Assembly: GCA_009760855.2 (NCBI GenBank)
Contig: WPIO01000016.1
Location: 6,435,001-6,499,000, forward strand
Source: Cristatella mucedo
Lineage: Eukaryota > Bryozoa > Phylactolaemata > Cristatellidae
Direction: 5' to 3'
Length of the DNA: 64,000 bases
Shown: one piece after another, positions 23,419-34,345 of the stretch
Numbering within the stretch: the stretch's first letter is position 1
Layout: every line of letters begins with the position of its first letter
Notes under the pieces: generated by a model
What the model was told of the DNA's origin: nothing
Databases searched by the model: none
Seen by the model: only the letters and a program-made list of their open reading frames with translations
Made by a program: the position numbers and the translations under genes

Positions 23419-26400
23419 TACTTGATATATATATATATATATATATAGTATCCTGGCCTACCAGCATGTGCGATCAGGCAATTGCAGCTGGTGCAAAACT
23501 CTGCAGCTAGGCTTGTCTGTCGTGAGAGTCGCAGTTGCCACATTACTCCACTTCTCGCCGACCTGCACTGGCTACCAGTCAAGCAACGGATTGACTTCAA
23601 GGTTTTGTCGCTCACTTTTAGGTCCCTTCATTCTATGGCTCCAGCTTATCTCTCCGATATACTACCCCATCAGGCCAAGCATCGTACCACCCGCTTTTCG
23701 GAATCCAACAGTCTACAAATACCTCGTACAAATCTTAAATTCTTTGGAGACCGTGCATTTAGTTCATATGCTCCCAAAGCCTGGAACTCCCTCCAGACCT
23801 GCGTCAGAACATCCCCTGACCTGACCACATTTAAAAGAAACTTAAAAACACACCTATTTAGGACAGCATTTAGTGGGTCCCTGTGATTCGTCCTTCATGT
23901 GCTTATGCGTGCTAACACTGTACATGCTGCCACTAACAACATTTGCTTGCTGACCCTGTGCATGTCACCTCTAACTATATTATTATTTTCGTTTATTATT
24001 CAAGCATGAATTTACTTACCATTCAATTGCATTTCCCTTTGCAGCAAATGTAAAGCGCCTAGAAAGAGATTAAGTTCTCTGTGGGCGCTTTATCAAGTGC
24101 AGCATTATTATACATATATATATATATATATATATATATTATACCATATAAAATAAATGTGAATATATATATATATATATATATATATTGAATATTATAT
24201 TATATATAAAATATATTTAGGTCGGTAGGGCAAGTGGTGACGCAAATTTCGGGCATGAAAGGCGAAGGATTTCGGCAGCAGGAGCTTTGGAGGAACTGAA
24301 TGAGGAAGGGCGATACAGTGGCAGGAGTAAGTGGAGAAAATCTGAGGAGCTCGATGGTGGCAGGTAGCGAAGCCAAACGTAGAGCCGAGTGCCACCCGCG
24401 CGCATAGAACAGAATTTCCTAGATTTCCTTGGCAGCAGCAACAGTGTCGTGAACCTCTAATCGGAAAGGGAGAGACAGCGAAGTCTTAAAAAAGGAGAAT
24501 AACTATTTCGGGCTGATGTTTATGCACTTCAGAGGCACCTACAGCGACAGCCAAGAGTTGGAATCTCAGCTCGACATCGTACCACTAAACAATAAAGGAC
24601 CTGCTCCGTCATGCAGCTGAAGCCATTGATATTACCCAGTCGGAGCGACGAGTGCTCAAGAGAGACGTGCGAATAAATGGCGGTGACGAATAAATGGCCG
24701 CCGAAAAAAAATCCGGACGGAAATACGCGTTCGTTATCGCAGGTCACGCGCTTGCACGGATGATTCTCCAGGTTTTCGCGCATCAATTTAATCAATCCCG
24801 CATTCGCTTGTCCCGCATTCGCTTGTTCGTGACCAAAATATATAATATTGTGAACCGATAAATGCACTTCAGATTATCAACAAACATTGTGCATTGACTT
24901 TAAGGGGATTAATTGGGATATAATGACTACGTGCAATGTTGTTCTGCAGTCCTCGTGAGGGAACAGTTATACAAGTGATGGCGTCATTGCCTGCCAAAGC
25001 TTCAGCACCTTAAATACGGCCCATTTACTTGCGGCACTAAGAGCAAGCTTATTCGTTTGACTCGGCGATTTGAACAACTCCGTTGTGTGCCGTTATCATC
25101 TAAGCCGTTCTCGATCGTGTCGCCAGAGAATCTGCGTGGCAAGTATTCGGCAGTGTTGGAATAGTGAAATTGTTGTAGTTCGTGCTCTTTAGGTGAAGAG
25201 GTGACTACACTGTGGTACAAGGAGGAGGAGGCAAAGTACGATTACAGCGGAAGATGTGATAGCGGAGAGAGTGGTGAGTACTAGCAGATTCAATGTGAAT
25301 TGTTAGTTACTTTTTGTAAGATATCTGTGTACCACCCTAAGAGAACTAAATCTTTCCCTTTGGTACTTTGCACGTGTTTGAAAAGAAACACGTCGATAGC
25401 TTGGATATAGAATGTTCAATTTCAGTGCGCGTAATCGCGAGAAGACAATTAGCTCATACTCGGAGCTGATGCTGTGAGGTGCAAGTGGGGTTTTTGCTGC
25501 TCCTGTTTACAAAAAAAGTCAGGGAATCAATGCTGACCTACTGGAGAAAAGCTTTGGTATTGGGAAACGTAAAATACTTGGAATCGTATGCAACGACTCA
25601 AAACGTCTGCTACTGAAAAACGGCAGTAGTCTCCTGGTTGCTGTAGGAAATTTGAATTATAAATCATGCGGTACTTGTTTAGTGTCGTCAATGCAGTATA
25701 ATGTAATGTAGTATAATGTAAAATATTTCCTTCAGTAACTCCACAAAGTCATAAAGACCATGTGGGTGTTACGCAGGAGAGTTTTGTATAGCGAACTCAC
25801 AGCCTAAGCGGCTTTCGGTACGCATTCGGTAGCCAACAGACTTCGTCTCACGCAACAAAGAGAAAGTGGGAAGCATAGCACAGTTAGGAGAGCAGTTGAG
25901 GTAGTGAGTAGCATAGAAGTAGCAGTTCAGGACAGCTGAAAAAGATGTGCCATAGTCGGCAGTTGGAGAGTAGATGTCGTTGTGCAAGAATTGTGGGAGC
26001 AAGTTCCACAGTCTAGGACCTGCAGAGCTAAAGCTTCTGTCGCCAACTGTCTTTAAGCGGAGGAATGGGACAACTAATTTATTGTCCACACAGGACCTGA
26101 GGGCGCGAACAGGCTGAAACTGATGCAGCAGTTCAGCTAGGTACGAAGGAGCCAAGCCGTGGCGGGCCTTGTGGGTCAGCGTAAGAACTTTGGTCTGTAT
26201 CCTTTGCTCAACCGGCAACCATCCTAGCTCTTTCAGCAAAGGTGACACGTGCTCAAACCGCTGGGACTTGAAGACCAGCCTTGCAGCCATATTCATAGTC
26301 CGCTGTAGTGGCATAATAGCTTTCTTTGGTAGCCCAGCCAAAAGGGAATTACAATAATCAAGCCGAGACAGAACTAAAGAGATAGTTAAATTTTTTACAA

Positions 26401-29400
26401 GCCACTGTGGGAGACAGCTTCTAATCTTGGATAGGGATCGGATGTGATGGCTAGCTGTAGAGGCAGTCTTCTGAATGAAGCTTTTGAAATTGAGGCAGCT
26501 GTCGAACACGACACCTAGATTACGAGCACGTGGTAAAGGTCGCACAATAGCATCACCTATTAGAACAGCAAACCCTTTTAATCCAGCCACACGCTTAGGG
26601 TGTCCTATGAGAAGCAGTTCAGTTTTATCGTCATTTAATTTCAGGAAGTTTTCCGACATCCAGCATCGAATATCGGCAACGCAAGCATTCAGTTTCTCAG
26701 TTGCTGCAGCAGATTCAGACGGTTTAAATGACAAATACAACTGAGTATCGTCAGCATAGAGGTGATATCCTATTCCATGGGCCTTAATCACTTTTCCCAG
26801 AGGTTGCGTATAAATGGAGGGACAATGCAAGGGACCAAGTACAGACCCTTGAGGGACTCCACAGGTGACCCTTCTCATGTCTTAGACCTGACCTCCACAC
26901 GACACGGATTGAACACGATCAGACAAGTAGGATTTAAACCACACCAGTGCTTCGTCTGCCAGACCGATCGTTGTTCTCAATCGTTCAAGCAGAACTTCGT
27001 GATCAATGGTGTCGAAGGCAGCAGACAGATCTAGTAGAGCTAAGGCAGTGACATTCCCGTCGTGGTTGGCACGTAGAATGTCATTGTTAACACGGAGGAG
27101 AGCAGTTTCAGTAGAGTGCTGCCTCTTGAATCCTGATTGAAATTTTTCTGACATTCCATTATTTTCAATATGTTCAACTAGCTGCTTAGCAACATTTTTT
27201 TCAAGAATCTTTGATAAGAACGGAAGAAGGGAAACTGGACGATAGTTTGCTAGGACCTCTGTGTCTAATCCAGGCTTTTTAAGAATAGGTCTAACGATTG
27301 CCGATTTGAAGGACTTGGGGACGACCCCTTTTCCCAAAGAAGCATTAAAAATCTTGGTTATGGCAGGGCTAAGTTGGTCTGCCAGTGAAGACCACAGAGA
27401 TGAAGGTATAGGGTCTTCAGGAGACGAGCTCTTTTTGCTAGACCTTATTAAGGCAGCCAAATCACAGGCAGAAACATCAGAGAACCTTTTAAGGAAGGTC
27501 ACAGGTTGAGGAACGGCGATTGCTTTGGTCGGAGGGGGCTTAATGGAGGCACGAATGTGCACAATTTTTTCAGTAAAGAAGGCTGAAAACTTTTCGGCTG
27601 AGCCCTTTTGATCTGGGGAGTCAAACCTCACAGCATTGGCCAGTAAATGGTTTACATTCTTATAAATCTGTTTAGTGTCCGACTGGCAGGAATTCAGTTT
27701 TCTAATGAAAAAAGAAGCCCTGGCTTTTTTAAGCTTTCGGGTGTAAACTCGAAGAAAGTCTTTAAAATTGACTAGATCTGCCTCAGACCCGGATTTCTTA
27801 AAACGACGTTCCAACCTGCGCTTAACACGGCGCATCTTAACGAGTTTTTTGTAAATTGAAAGCAATCTCGACGACTTTAAACACGGATAGAGCGAACGGG
27901 AGCATGCTTGTCAAGAGCACTCCTGAGTGTCATGTTCATCGCATCAGTGAGGGTATCGAGGCTGCCGGTCGAGTCTGAATGCAGATCAAGAAGGCCTGCA
28001 TCACAAACAGATTTCAAAAACTTGTCCATGTCAATACTTTGTAAGTTACGTCGTTTGGCAAATTCGACATTGCCCTGCACGTACGAGGGAGCACGAACAG
28101 TAAACGAGACCGAGCAATGATCTGAGAGGGTCAGTGGGCACACCACAAAGTCAGTGGGGAGGACATCCTTAGTGATCACGAGATCTAGAATGTGCCCACC
28201 GATGTGGGTGCTATGATTAACGTGTTGGGCCAAACCAAGATTCTCCAGACAGTCAAGAAATGAGCGGACCTGGCTGCTGCTAGGGTTGTCAACGTGAATA
28301 TTGAAGTCTCCTACAATCAGTAGCGGCCTGTCACACAAATATTTTAGCGAGGAACTCTGAAAACTCCTCTATAAACAAGTTTAGACAGCCAGAAGGAGGC
28401 CGCTATATCACAACGGTGAGAGGCATTGTCTTTGATGAAGACCTGATAGCAACCGATTCAAACGATGACCCATGCGAGAAACTGCACATTTTATAGCCAA
28501 GCGATTCGCGAACAACAATTGCAACCCCGCCACCAACCTTGTCAGAACGCATGGACGGATAGAATGAGAACCCGGGTGGGGTGGTCTCGGAAATATAGCT
28601 ACTGGAACAAGGCGTCATCCAGGTTTCGGTAAGCAGAAATGCATCTAGCTTCTCCTGGACCACCTGATCGCGGATAAGTAACCCCTTGGTTTTTAGCGAG
28701 CGGACATTTAGTAGGCGGAATTTAAGAGGCTGTCCAACAACTGGGCGACGGCGATGAAGTGGCTCGTATTCTCTACCGTTTGCTTCCGGCCCCGCGGACG
28801 CTGGCTCTTCGAATTTGAATTGGACTTTGGTAACGGCCGTGGGACGACGTTTCACAACGTGCTGGGCTACAGTGGGTGGGCTACTACTGCAACAAGTACT
28901 ATTTAGCGCTTTAAACTTACGAGTCGTAGGTTTGATAGCCGAGCTGTTGATAGGGCGAACGCAGGATGCAGGAAGGTTCTCACTGACCCGCCGGAGAAGG
29001 CCCGCCGGTAGGCATCGACCAATGGCGACATCGCGTCTTATGCTAAGCAGGTCCTGTTTTGTGTAGCATATCCGAGGACAGCTCATAAATAGTCACAGCG
29101 AAGATAGCAGCGGAATACCCGAAGGTATTACGGAGAAATCATGTAAAGGTCCACACCACGCTAGGAGTCGCCCGAGGCCGCTCTTTAGCGTGGGGAGGAA
29201 TGGCACAGCTTACTATTTTCAATGCACGCTGACTGTATGGTAGAAGTTAAATGGCCGCTACGGAACTGCTGGTGCAATCGAAACCTATCATTCTCATGAC
29301 CTAGATCTTCTGATGGGCGCCGTTTAGCCATTTGCACAAGAGGCTTGACTTAAAGGCTAACGACTCGTTCGCGCCTTTAGCGAAAACGTGCCTCGAACCT

Positions 29401-29704
29401 GACGAGCCGGCGGCTGAGCGGATCCACTTTGCGAATGTTCCTGTGTTTAAGCGTCAAAAGCCTAATAAATCCGAAGTTCGCTCTCGCGGGTCGCCCGAAA
29501 GAGCTCGAGCGATGCCGACATAGCACGCGACAAATCTACCGTTCGTTCGCAGGGCACTTCACGCAACTCGTGTGGAAGAGCACCCGGGAGTTTGGCGTCG
29601 GCAAGGCAGCCAACGCCAAGGGACAAGTGTTCGCCGTGGCTAGCTACAGGCCTGCGGGCAACTACGTCGGCCAGTTCAAGGAGAACGTCGGACTCCGGAG
29701 CTGA
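17267..29704 (+). CDS. GAPR-1/GLIPR2-like CAP-domain protein gene, five exons found
   Basis: Exons 17267-17397, 18016-18155, 18322-18500, 25193-25273 and 29553-29704 have AG/GT borders and compatible phases (0, 2, 1, 1), and together encode a CAP (SCP/TAPS) domain. The CAP tetrad is present: His in MKHSEC, Glu in GENVAE, Glu in [11 protein letters not shown] and His in GHFTQLVWK. The C-terminal strand [16 protein letters not shown] is typical of GAPR-1-like proteins, which are cytosolic and can bind membranes. The N-terminal part is a Thr-rich, basic, probably disordered extension ([15 protein letters not shown]) also seen in invertebrate members of the group. No signal peptide is visible in the exons found. 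The start codon exon is not identified and may lie in the CpG-rich region upstream. Intron 3 (6.7 kb) and intron 4 (4.3 kb) are full of repeats. Confidence 0.8.
17640..17750 (-). mobile_element. LINE-B 3' end fragment
   Basis: On the minus strand it matches the 3' end of the element at 25640-29100 (CGTACCGAAAGCCG...TTAG, then the 'ACACCCAC...' segment). It lies in intron 1 of the CAP gene. Confidence 0.6.
18016..18155 (+). CDS. CAP gene, exon with first CAP helix
   Basis: The acceptor is GCGCACGCAG before 18016; the exon ends TAC AG|GTGAAG in phase 2. It encodes a Ser/Lys-rich linker and then [13 protein letters not shown], the first helix of the CAP domain. Confidence 0.75.
18322..18500 (+). 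CDS. CAP gene, exon with CAP motif His and first Glu
   Basis: The acceptor is TTTCGATTACAG before 18322 and the donor CACAG|GTAAGC follows 18500 (phase 1). It encodes [19 protein letters not shown], the His of MKHSEC and GENVAEKW. Confidence 0.85.
18757..18800. repeat. (CT)n microsatellite
   Basis: A short CT run leading into the minisatellite that follows. Confidence 0.85.
18838..19095. repeat. 14-bp / 62-bp higher-order minisatellite
   Basis: The basic unit is CTTCCTAAATCTCC (14 bp). From about 18865 the units form a 62-bp higher-order repeat marked by 'TAATCTCCAATCTCCC' at about 18929, 18991 and 19053. Confidence 0.85.
19290..19480 (+). mobile_element. LINE-B 3' end
   Basis: Shares the 'CGAATACGTACCGAAAGCCG' and 'GTAACACCCACATAGTCTTT' segments with other LINE-B ends and stops near a short TTACATGA tail. 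Confidence 0.7.
19490..19840 (-). mobile_element. LINE-A fragment, decayed
   Basis: Minus-strand match to the RT C-terminus and 3' UTR of LINE-A (GCTGACTCGCGTCACATC and neighbours), strongly diverged. Confidence 0.55.
19855..21245 (-). mobile_element. LINE-A copy with RT domain remains
   Basis: The 3' tail starts near 19855 (TTATTATTA). RT coding is at 20320-20835 (thumb/connection, [20 protein letters not shown]) and 20976-21218 (motif [16 protein letters not shown]; motif B region YGVPP), with a frameshift or loss between them including the YADD region. The family is L2/CR1-like (Jockey group). Confidence 0.8.
21263..21390 (+). mobile_element. SINE-I
   Basis: A box TGGTCCAGCGGT, B box GGGCTCGAGTCTC and tail 'GAAGCGTCTGAAAAGAGATTAAG'. 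It interrupts LINE-A sequence, which seems to continue 5' at about 21400-21560. Confidence 0.75.
21630..22310. repeat. CT-rich microsatellite with CTCTCTCACT units
   Basis: Dense (CT)n with regular CA and GT interruptions to about 21995, then a looser pyrimidine-rich stretch. Long Ser-Leu frames here are repeat artefacts. Confidence 0.9.
22330..23170. other. Unannotated intronic DNA
   Basis: Within CAP intron 3. No gene or repeat recognised. Confidence 0.3.
23175..23452. repeat. (TA)n palindrome with mirrored AGTATACT arms
   Basis: The left arm carries repeated ATATCAAGTATACTATAT and the right arm its reverse complement ATATAGTATACTTGATAT around a long (TA)n core, so the whole tract can fold into a cruciform. 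It abuts the 5' end of the next LINE-A fragment. Confidence 0.85.
23453..24110 (+). mobile_element. LINE-A 3' end, well preserved
   Basis: Open RT C-terminus from about 23455 to a stop at 23884-23886 ([20 protein letters not shown]; ending FSGSL), then the complete 3' UTR and tail hairpin. One of the least diverged copies in the window. Confidence 0.9.
24111..24225. repeat. (TA)n and AT-rich tract
   Basis: TA dinucleotides follow directly after the LINE-A tail. Confidence 0.85.
24530..24870. repeat. Segment duplicated at 39905-40195
   Basis: Shared words in the same order: GAATAAATGGCCGC / GAATATATGGCCGC, 'GCAAATCAATTTAAT' / 'GCGCATCAATTTAAT', and CCGCATTCG versus TGCGCAC. It lies in CAP intron 3, and its partner lies near a decayed CAP copy. 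Confidence 0.5.
25193..25273 (+). CDS. CAP gene, 81-bp exon
   Basis: The acceptor is GTGCTCTTTAG before 25193 and the donor is GTG|GTGAGTA after 25273. Length is divisible by three, with phase 1 on both sides. It encodes [15 protein letters not shown], aligning with the WY-E segment of the CAP domain, and provides the second metal-site Glu. It was found only by searching for the missing segment between the flanking exons. Confidence 0.8.
25769..26878 (-). pseudogene. LINE-B reverse transcriptase, C-terminal half
   Basis: Contains [15 protein letters not shown] and the thumb region ([35 protein letters not shown]). In frame with the upstream half across one stop. Confidence 0.85.
26882..27865 (-). 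pseudogene. LINE-B reverse transcriptase, N-terminal half
   Basis: It carries RT fingers and palm up to motif A, ending at an in-frame TAA. The frame continues directly into 25769-26878 with motifs B and C (YADD), so one stop codon is the only break between the two halves. Confidence 0.85.
27877..28338 (-). pseudogene. LINE-B endonuclease, C-terminal half
   Basis: APE-type endonuclease motifs [22 protein letters not shown] and LSDHCSVSF. Separated from the N-terminal half by a frameshift and from the RT by a second one. Confidence 0.8.
28403..29086 (-). pseudogene. LINE-B ORF start and endonuclease N-terminal half
   Basis: Starts at ATG 29086 with a basic Ser/Pro-rich leader. [19 protein letters not shown] and [10 protein letters not shown] are the first endonuclease motifs. 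It ends at an in-frame TAG. Confidence 0.8.
29553..29704 (+). CDS. CAP gene, last exon
   Basis: The acceptor is GTTCGTTCGCAG before 29553, phase 1; the stop TGA is at 29702-29704. It encodes [18 protein letters not shown] and the C-terminal strand. Confidence 0.85.
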
Positions 29705-29709
29705 GCTGA

Positions 29710-30110
29710 TGATCGCCGGGGCCGGGGGAGGGGCTGGGTGCTGGGCAGAAAACGTGGAACGGGCAACGCGTCATCTGGTTGGCTGACTGAAAGAGCTCGT
29801 CGTCGCGTAGACACAGGCACCGAGTCGATGCCACGCCTCGATGGCGCCTGCATTTCGCGGTCTTGGCAAGTGACAAGCTCGACGATGGCAACAAGCCACA
29901 GTGTGTACGGTTAGAGTCGCCAGCTTGTGAAACCGACCGCGACTTGATCGCTAAACAATGGTCTCTTTTCTGAACATCGCCAAGCGGGGCACTTGTGATG
30001 ACCTCTCGGTAGCACAAGCGTTTGGTAGAGACTTCTCGCTGGCTGTATTTGTGATAAATGTTCTATCGCGAGCACGCTTAAGCAATTTCTTTAGCGAAGA
30101 GTGGGAATTT
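29710..30110. other. Downstream flank of the CAP gene
   Basis: Likely 3' UTR and flank. A weak match to it (GTCATCTGGTTGGCTG) follows the decayed CAP copy at 40885-40905. No clear AATAAA signal close to the stop. Confidence 0.4.
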
Positions 30111-30120
30111 CCATTGTGCC

Positions 30121-30554
<434 letters not shown>

Positions 30555-30587
30555 TGGCTCATGTGACGTCGAACCAACGAGAAAGAG

Positions 30588-30610
30588 ACACACACACACA
30601 CACACACACA
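30588..30610. repeat. (CA)n microsatellite
   Basis: Short CA run after the CT tract. Confidence 0.9.
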
Positions 30611-30699
30611 TAGAGCAAGAGAGAGAGAGAGAATCAGAGCAAGTGAGAGAGACCGAGCCAGAGATAAAACGTAGGCTCATCTGGTCCTGCTTTCTTCAC

Positions 30700-30775
30700 A
30701 GAATCTGCAAAGTTTGCAGAAAGAGACTCAGTTCTCTGAGAGCGCTATACCAATGTATTATGATTATTATCAGGC
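30700..30775 (+). mobile_element. LINE-A-type 3' tail, short
   Basis: Only the tail hairpin region survives (GCAGAAAGAGACTCAGTTCTC, then GAGAGCGCTATACCA and ATTATGATTATTAT). Confidence 0.6.
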
Positions 30776-30779
30776 TGCT

Positions 30780-31790
30780 GAAAATCACGCGACAAATACT
30801 AGTAATACGGCTAGCTAAAAAGAGTCTGCACGCTTCCGCAGCAGCAGAAGAATCGGAGTTACGTGCCAAGCTGGCTGCTGAAGGTGAAGGTCTCAACGAG
30901 AGCCCTCGAAGCTTTCGCTTCTCACTCCTCACAGCGTGAATAGTTTCCAGTGAACTTTCCGCAAACCTCCGAAACATGCATGGCTATATCTGTGGGTCGT
31001 CTTCCACTGTTTGGGAGCCGACGTTGACAGGTGATACGTCGTGAGTGCCACATCACCTGCTTATTTAAGGCCGACCTTTAGCGCAAGGACAGTCTTCGCT
31101 GTCGTTGTTGAAAATCTGGTTTTTCCATCGTTTCGTGCGACTTGCTAGGTTGACTGCAAAATCAGCGCTATGAGCAGCTGTCGTAGCTGTGAATGTGCTC
31201 AAACGTTTACAGCTAACGAGGACAGAGTTCTAGGAAGACTATCGCTGACTGCGTGCCATGGATCCGGCGCTGCAATTCCTTTGACTGGTAATGGAAACAT
31301 TAGTCAGGAAGGTCAGTGCACCGAAGGAACCGGAACTTCTACATGGCATCGGGCATCAGAGCCGTGGATGACAAAAAAGCTGTATGCTGCTAAGCTGTGC
31401 ACATGATGTCTATCCAGGCGCTTATATATATGCTGCAAGAGAAGCAGTAATGACACGTATGCAGTAATGACACGTAAGGATGGATCGTGCTTAGATAGGC
31501 ATTCAAAAATGCAGAAAAGGCCTTTCAGAGTGGCTGGCTTGCAGGACCCGTCGCTCGTAAAATGCACCGAATCAATCATGCACGAGTAAGCACGCGCGGC
31601 ACGCAGGAGCACAGCAGGCAAGCTCGACGGGGTGCAGGGGAAACTAAGAGGAACAAATGCAATTTCGTCTAAGACTTAAATGATTCAAGCTCGATGTCAG
31701 TTGAGGCAGACGCCAGACGACGCGTGTTCCACACTTTCGGCACATGCAAGCTGATAACCTTGGCAACCAAAATATTTCAATATTATCGCG
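30780..31790. other. Unannotated DNA
   Basis: No gene or repeat recognised. A short direct repeat of 'GCAGTAATGACACGTA' occurs near 31445-31475. Confidence 0.3.
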
Positions 31791-31793
31791 TGC

Positions 31794-31930
31794 TGATTTG
31801 GTCTAGCGGTTAAGGTGCTCGCCCCGACCAAGGTCTGACTGAGATCGTGGGCTCGAGCCCCGAGGCATTTGTGAAGTGCCTGAATAGAGATTAAGTTCTC
31901 TTGGGGCGCTATATAAAGGAATTATATTAT
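31794..31930 (+). mobile_element. SINE-I, well preserved
   Basis: A box TGGTCTAGCGGT, B box GGGCTCGAGCCCC and complete tail 'GAGATTAAGTTCTCTTGGGG' then CGCTATATAAA. This copy shows the similarity to the LINE-A tail hairpin best. Confidence 0.85.
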
Positions 31931-32194
31931 ATTTATATTCAATATAGTGCGAGGCAAAGTGAAAAAAATATTGGAAGCAGAGTAGCGCACGATGGTGCGA
32001 AAGCAAACTAGAGGGGTGGGGCACGCACGTGATGCGACCTATCAGCCAGACCGAGGATCCTGAAGGCGATACAATGCTCGAAGGAAGCCGTCAAGTCGGA
32101 CAGAAAAGGTTTTTCGCTGCAACTCCGCCATGCACGACAGGTCACGTGAGGTACCGAGCTTTGCACCAGTCGCAACAGATTCTATTCTCTTAGG

Positions 32195-32800
32195 GTACTA
32201 TATTAATAATAATAATAACACACTTGATAGAGCGTCCTCAGAGAACTTAATATATTTCTAGGTGCTTTAAATTAGCTGTAAAGTAAACACGATTGAATGG
32301 TCTGGGGTAGCGCGTTCAAAAAACAACGAGAATACCATGATTAGGGGTGACATGCACCGGGTCAGCATGCAAATTTGATTAGTGGCAGCATGCGACAGCG
32401 TCAGCACGCATAAGCACATTAAGGGAAAATCACTACGACCCACTAAATGCTGTGATAAATAGATACGTTTTTAGTTTCTTTTTAAATGTGGTCAAGTCCG
32501 AAGATCCAGGTCGGGCAATGAGTTCCAGGCTTTGGAAGTAATAATAATAATAATACACTTGATAAAGCGCACACAGAGAGCTCAATCTCTTTCTAGGCGC
32601 TTTTAATTTATTGCAAAGGGAAACTCGATTGAATGGTGAGTGATATCATGCTTGATAAACAACATGAGTATACGAACTAAAGGCACGGTCTGCAAGTGGA
32701 TTTGAGGTTTGGACGGGGTATAGATATGCAGATTCCGAAAAATGGGTGGAATGAGGCTTATCCTGGTGGGTAAGAAGATCTGATAGGTAGGCTGGAGAAA
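32195..32800 (-). mobile_element. LINE-A copy with a second LINE-A tail nested inside
   Basis: The outer copy runs 32195-32528 and resumes at about 32665 (ACGAACTAAAGGCACGGTC). Between them is a very short LINE-A 3' end (about 32540-32660) that starts with its own (TAA)n tract. Confidence 0.7.
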
Positions 32801-34195
32801 TAGATTACTGACATTTTCCCGCGAGAAATACCTGTAACCATTGCATCATAGCAAGCACTGGCTGAATAAGCGCTGTGTGTCCTCCAAAAAAAGTAGTGTA
32901 ATCCTTATATAAACAGTCTGAAGCTGCCAACTAAGGTACAGAGACCAGTTTAGATACTTCTAACATGAGATTATTACCTCGATTTAAAAAGCGCAAAACT
33001 TTCCGCTGTAAGACTGGCCTCTCTGACAGTTGTGTAAAGTAGTTTCAAAAGAGCCAACTCTTCAGTCAATCAAAAAAGTGTGTTCGCTCATTCAAAAACA
33101 TGTGTCAGCTATTCTGGAAAAAATCCTCTCAATTTACCCTGAAGGCTCACCGGCCAAGCCACCGTCGTTAGCCGTCTTACTGAGAAAAGTAGTCGCCCCG
33201 CAGGAGCAATTATTCCCCGGCAAATCAGCTTGAATATCCACGCCGCGGCATCAAAGCCTCGAAAATGCCACCAAAGCAGTCCGGTAGTTATTCCGCGAAG
33301 CTTGATCGCCATCTTAGAGTCTTAGAGGGGTCATTGGATTCCAAGAGGGCTAAAAAATGTACACCATTAACAAGAAACATGTGGGTCACCTTCCAGGTAG
33401 AGGCTTAACGCTCTCGGCTTCGACCTTGCCTTTGCCTCGACCATCTACGGAACTCACAATAGACAGGCCAAGCTGTCCGAGTTGTGCACTATTTTTAAGT
33501 GGAGATAATCAGACGCGAAAGACTTTTATGAAATAACAGCATGTAGTTAGAGCTGAGGGTCATCTGCATACCGAAGAATTTGGCATGATCAGACGGTCAG
33601 ATTCTGAAAATTCTAGAGCTAAATAGCGGCCCATACGATTATTACGTTTAACAATTAGGGGCCGGACACGTCAAAATCTACGGTTTAGAAAATTAAAAAG
33701 CGATTCAGAGTGAGGATAAATGAGTCATTTGCAATGGCTGGTGCTTCGCACGTGTAGCCCCTCTTCAGCTTCAGAACGTACCGCTCTACGTTTAGAAAAT
33801 GGACTCGCTGTTATCAAGATAATAGAGACTAGATGGACTCGCTGTTGTCAAGGTAAGGGAGGCTCTGAATTTCTGCCATACTGCTTTACTGCTGGCATAC
33901 ATACATGCATGTATTGGTGCGCATATAAGACTAACCACTTCAAGGCTTTAGCTTCAGCAGTATCGGTCGCATCGGCTGATGACGTAGCGCCTGCTATTCG
34001 TGCTGCGAGGGTTGCATCGACGGACTTTCATTCAGGAGTCGCCATAGATAGAACATTTGTAACATTTAGTGCCAGAAGTGTTCTCATTTCTAAGGACCCT
34101 TCAAAGTATTTTTGTGTTAGTCTCGTTGTTTACGACAATATAGGTCTGCTCGTATCTGAACGTGTCTTTTGATATGAATAGATATACTGTAGGCA
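32801..34195. other. Unannotated DNA
   Basis: Low-complexity-free sequence with no recognised gene. A 15-bp direct repeat (AGATGGACTCGCTGT type) lies at about 33798-33848. Confidence 0.3.
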
Positions 34196-34202
34196 CACAC
34201 TG

Positions 34203-34345
34203 CTAATAATAATGATAATAATAATAATAATGCACTCGATAAAGCGCCCTCAGAGAACTCAATCTCTTTCTAGGCGCTTTACATCTGCTGCAAAGGGAAA
34301 GCGATTGAATGGTGGATTATATCGTGCTTGATAACGTCAAGTTGA
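34203..34345 (-). mobile_element. LINE-A 3' tail
   Basis: (TAATAA)n and GATAAAGCGCCCTCAGAGAA then the 3' UTR start, 5'-truncated to about 130 bp. Confidence 0.8.

Larger units (their letters stand above)
25640..29100 (-). mobile_element. LINE-B, nearly complete EN-RT retrotransposon
   Basis: The single large ORF reads from ATG 29086 to a stop at 25769-25771. The APE-type endonuclease is seen in [25 protein letters not shown] and SDHCSVSF. The reverse transcriptase is seen in [38 protein letters not shown] and [12 protein letters not shown]. Only four lesions are visible: a stop near 28403, a frameshift near 28330, a frameshift near 27870 and an in-frame TAA at 26882-26884. The 3' tail contains ATTAC/ATTATAC-like repeats at 25680-25730. 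The structure fits the L2/CR1/Jockey group; the clade is not settled. It lies in antisense in intron 4 of the CAP gene. Confidence 0.88.

Noticed and set aside
23217..23615. Frames with Tyr-Ile repeats
   Set aside because: Translation of (TA)n next to antisense LINE-A.
33720..34172. 150-codon plus-strand frame
   Set aside because: No domain, and it overlaps a local direct repeat; no evidence of splicing.
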